From Uliginosibacterium gangwonense DSM 18521 (lineage in GTDB: Bacteria > Pseudomonadota > Gammaproteobacteria > Burkholderiales > Rhodocyclaceae), in contig NZ_KB892836.1 of the NCBI RefSeq assembly GCF_000373965.1, forward strand, positions 152,822 to 216,821: DNA of 64,000 nt. Direction: 5' to 3'. This document shows positions 62,363 to 64,000 of the stretch, one piece after another (the first letter of the stretch is position 1; each line of letters starts with the position of its first letter). The position numbers and the translations under genes are program-made. The notes under the pieces are model-generated. The model ran no database searches, was not told the origin of the DNA, and saw nothing but the letters and a program-made list of their open reading frames with translations.

Positions 62363-64000
62363 TTAGCCACGCATGTAAGGCCGATACGTAGGAGCCCAGA
62401 CCTTGGCCTGGATCAGCTCATCGATCTGTGCATCGGTATAAGCCTCGGTCAGCCCTTCAGCACGGGCCTGCTTGGCCACGGCCACGGCGATGTTGGCCGA
62501 GACCTTGCGCATGTCGTTCAAGGGCGGCAGCAGCTTGCCTTGCGGGTCGTCCTTGGCGGGTGACATGGCCGCCAGTGCGCGCGCTGCGGCGAGGAACATG
62601 CCGTCGGTGACGCGACGGGCCTTGACCGCCAGCGCAGCCAGACCGACTCCGGGGAAGATGTAGGAGTTGTTGGTCTGGGCGAAGTGGTGGGTCTTGCCTT
62701 CGTAGTCGATGGAGGCAAAGGGGCTGCCAGTGCCGATGATGGCGCGTCCTTCGGTCCAACGCACGATGTTGGCCGGTTGGGCTTCGACGCAGGAGGTGGG
62801 GTTGGAGAGCGGGAAGACGATCGGGCGGGCGACATGGCGGGCCATTTCGCGGATGATCTCTTCGCTGAAGGAGTCGGCCTGACCAGAAACGCCAACCAGT
62901 ACGGTGGGTTTGGCGTTACGGGCCACGTCGAGCAGCATGGCCTTGTCGGCGCTGTCGAGCTTCCAGCTCTTGAGCAGGGCGCTGTCCTGGGTGTAGGCCT
63001 TCTGGAAGGCTTCCAGGTTCGGGGTCTGTTCGGTCACCAGGCCATGACGGCCAACGATGTAGAAGCGCTTGCGGGCTTCTTCTTCGCTCAGGCCAGCTTC
63101 AACCATGGCGTGCTTGATCAGATCAGCAATGCCGATGCCGGCTGAACCACCGCCGAGGATGGCGATGCGTTGTTCGGTCAGCGCTACACCCGTGATCTGG
63201 ATGGCGGACAACAAGGTGCCGGTCGCAACCGAAGCGGTGCCCTGGATGTCGTCATTGAAGGTGCACAGGCGGTCGCGGTAACGGTCCAACAGACGGTTGG
63301 CGTTGTTCTTGTGGAAGTCTTCCCACTGCAGCAGCACTTTCGGCCAGCGTTTGTGGACGGCGGCCACGAAGGCTTCGATGAAGTCATCGTATTCCTGACC
63401 ACGCACGCGTTCATGGCGCCAGCCAATGTAGCGCGGGTCAGCCAGACGTTCTTCGTTGTTGGTGCCCACATCCAGCGTGATCGGCAGCGTGGTCGACGGA
63501 TCAATACCGCCGCAGCCCGAGTAGATCGCAAGCTTGCCGATGGGAATGCCCATACCGCCCACCCCTTGGTCCCCCAGACCGAGGATACGTTCACCATCGG
63601 TGACGACGATACACTCGACGTTGTCAAAACGCGGGTTGGCCAGAATCTGATCCAGACGATCCTTGTTCGGCAGGCTCAGGAACAGCCCACGCGGACGACG
63701 GTAGATGTGGCTGAACTGCTGGCAGCCTGCGCCCACGGTGGGGGTGTAGATGATTGGCAGCAGCTCTTCCAGATGTTCGGTGATCAGTGCGAAGTAGAGT
63801 GTCTCGCAGGTGTCTTGCAGATCCCGCAGGAAGACATAGCGGTCCAGATCACTCGGCAGGGCCCGCACGCATTCCAGACGGCGCTGTACCTGGTCTTCCA
63901 GGCTTTCAATGTGGTCCGGCAGCAGCCCATGCAGGTGGAACGCGTCACGCTCTTCGAGTGTGAAGGCGGTGCTTTTGTTCAGCAGCGGGTTTTCGAGGAT
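62363..64000 (-). CDS. maeA: NAD-dependent malic enzyme, 5' end beyond window
   Basis: The frame runs to the window end without a start, giving 545 residues of a malic enzyme that is very like E. coli MaeA (about 565 residues). It oxidatively decarboxylates malate to pyruvate and CO2 with NAD. Visible blocks are NPLLNKSTAFTLEER (near the visible N-terminus), YTPTVGAGCQQFSHIYRRPRG with the catalytic Tyr, VTDGERILGLGDQGVGGMGIPIGKL, LQWEDFHKNNANRLL, FNDDIQGTASV with the metal-binding Asp, the Rossmann segment AILGGGSAGIGIAD, and PLSNPTSCVEAQP. With PPDK and the aspartase homologue it suggests C4-acid/pyruvate interconversion. A long palindrome lies downstream. Confidence 0.95.
   Translation of the reverse strand: MLENPLLNKSTAFTLEERDAFHLHGLLPDHIESLEDQVQRRLECVRALPSDLDRYVFLRDLQDTCETLYFALITEHLEELLPIIYTPTVGAGCQQFSHIYRRPRGLFLSLPNKDRLDQILANPRFDNVECIVVTDGERILGLGDQGVGGMGIPIGKLAIYSGCGGIDPSTTLPITLDVGTNNEERLADPRYIGWRHERVRGQEYDDFIEAFVAAVHKRWPKVLLQWEDFHKNNANRLLDRYRDRLCTFNDDIQGTASVATGTLLSAIQITGVALTEQRIAILGGGSAGIGIADLIKHAMVEAGLSEEEARKRFYIVGRHGLVTEQTPNLEAFQKAYTQDSALLKSWKLDSADKAMLLDVARNAKPTVLVGVSGQADSFSEEIIREMARHVARPIVFPLSNPTSCVEAQPANIVRWTEGRAIIGTGSPFASIDYEGKTHHFAQTNNSYIFPGVGLAALAVKARRVTDGMFLAAARALAAMSPAKDDPQGKLLPPLNDMRKVSANIAVAVAKQARAEGLTEAYTDAQIDELIQAKVWAPTYRPYMRG

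Overview
The window reads as chromosomal DNA from a motile, metabolically flexible betaproteobacterium. This is inferred from the FlhDC flagellar master regulator next to MotAB and a CheZ-containing chemotaxis set, the betaproteobacterial type of DinB, and the general protein repertoire. The sequence alone does not settle the family; a Neisseriales or Rhodocyclales relative is plausible. No tRNA, rRNA, CRISPR array, insertion sequence or prophage was recognised.

Layout. 1-3626: a truncated TPR lipoprotein, an M20 amidohydrolase, a TonB-like protein and an Asp/Glu racemase-family enzyme. 3786-7477: a four-gene TetR/HlyD/ABC-ATPase/permease exporter operon of the CecR-YbhGFSR kind. 7478-9292: an AT-rich leader, a small beta-trefoil (ricin-type) protein and a hemerythrin. 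9299-17559: metallophosphoesterase, pyruvate phosphate dikinase, DinB, RluA-like synthase, flavin reductase-like protein and an orphan GspE/PilB ATPase. 17729-29129: housekeeping genes (K+ channel, thioredoxins, RNase HI, GloB, a response regulator plus diguanylate cyclase, Rho, ribosomal protein L31, a GT39-like transferase, CysM), with a degenerate exonuclease homologue behind cysM.

29426-42236 is a motility and chemotaxis block on the minus strand. In transcription order it holds flhDC, motAB, an MCP-like protein, cheR, cheB and a STAS protein, then, after a 570-base gap, two cheV genes, cheY, cheZ and cheA. A sigma-28-like promoter precedes motA. Downstream lie an HDOD-REC-GGDEF protein, a NUDIX hydrolase, a TonB-like protein, an HNH protein, an M16 peptidase and a DctB/DctD-like two-component pair.

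52993-62135 is the most distinctive part: a tight six-gene minus-strand operon for a [FeFe]-hydrogenase. It encodes a NuoF-C-terminal/GltD chimeric oxidoreductase, a complete CpI-like catalytic subunit, HydG, an aspartate ammonia-lyase homologue, HydF and HydE. A two-component system follows on the same strand, and a long palindrome separates the operon from an NAD-malic enzyme gene cut by the window end. Malic enzyme, PPDK, the aspartase homologue and an NAD(P)H-linked hydrogenase together suggest fermentative or micro-oxic C4-acid and pyruvate metabolism with H2 as an electron sink or source. That reading is inference from gene content.
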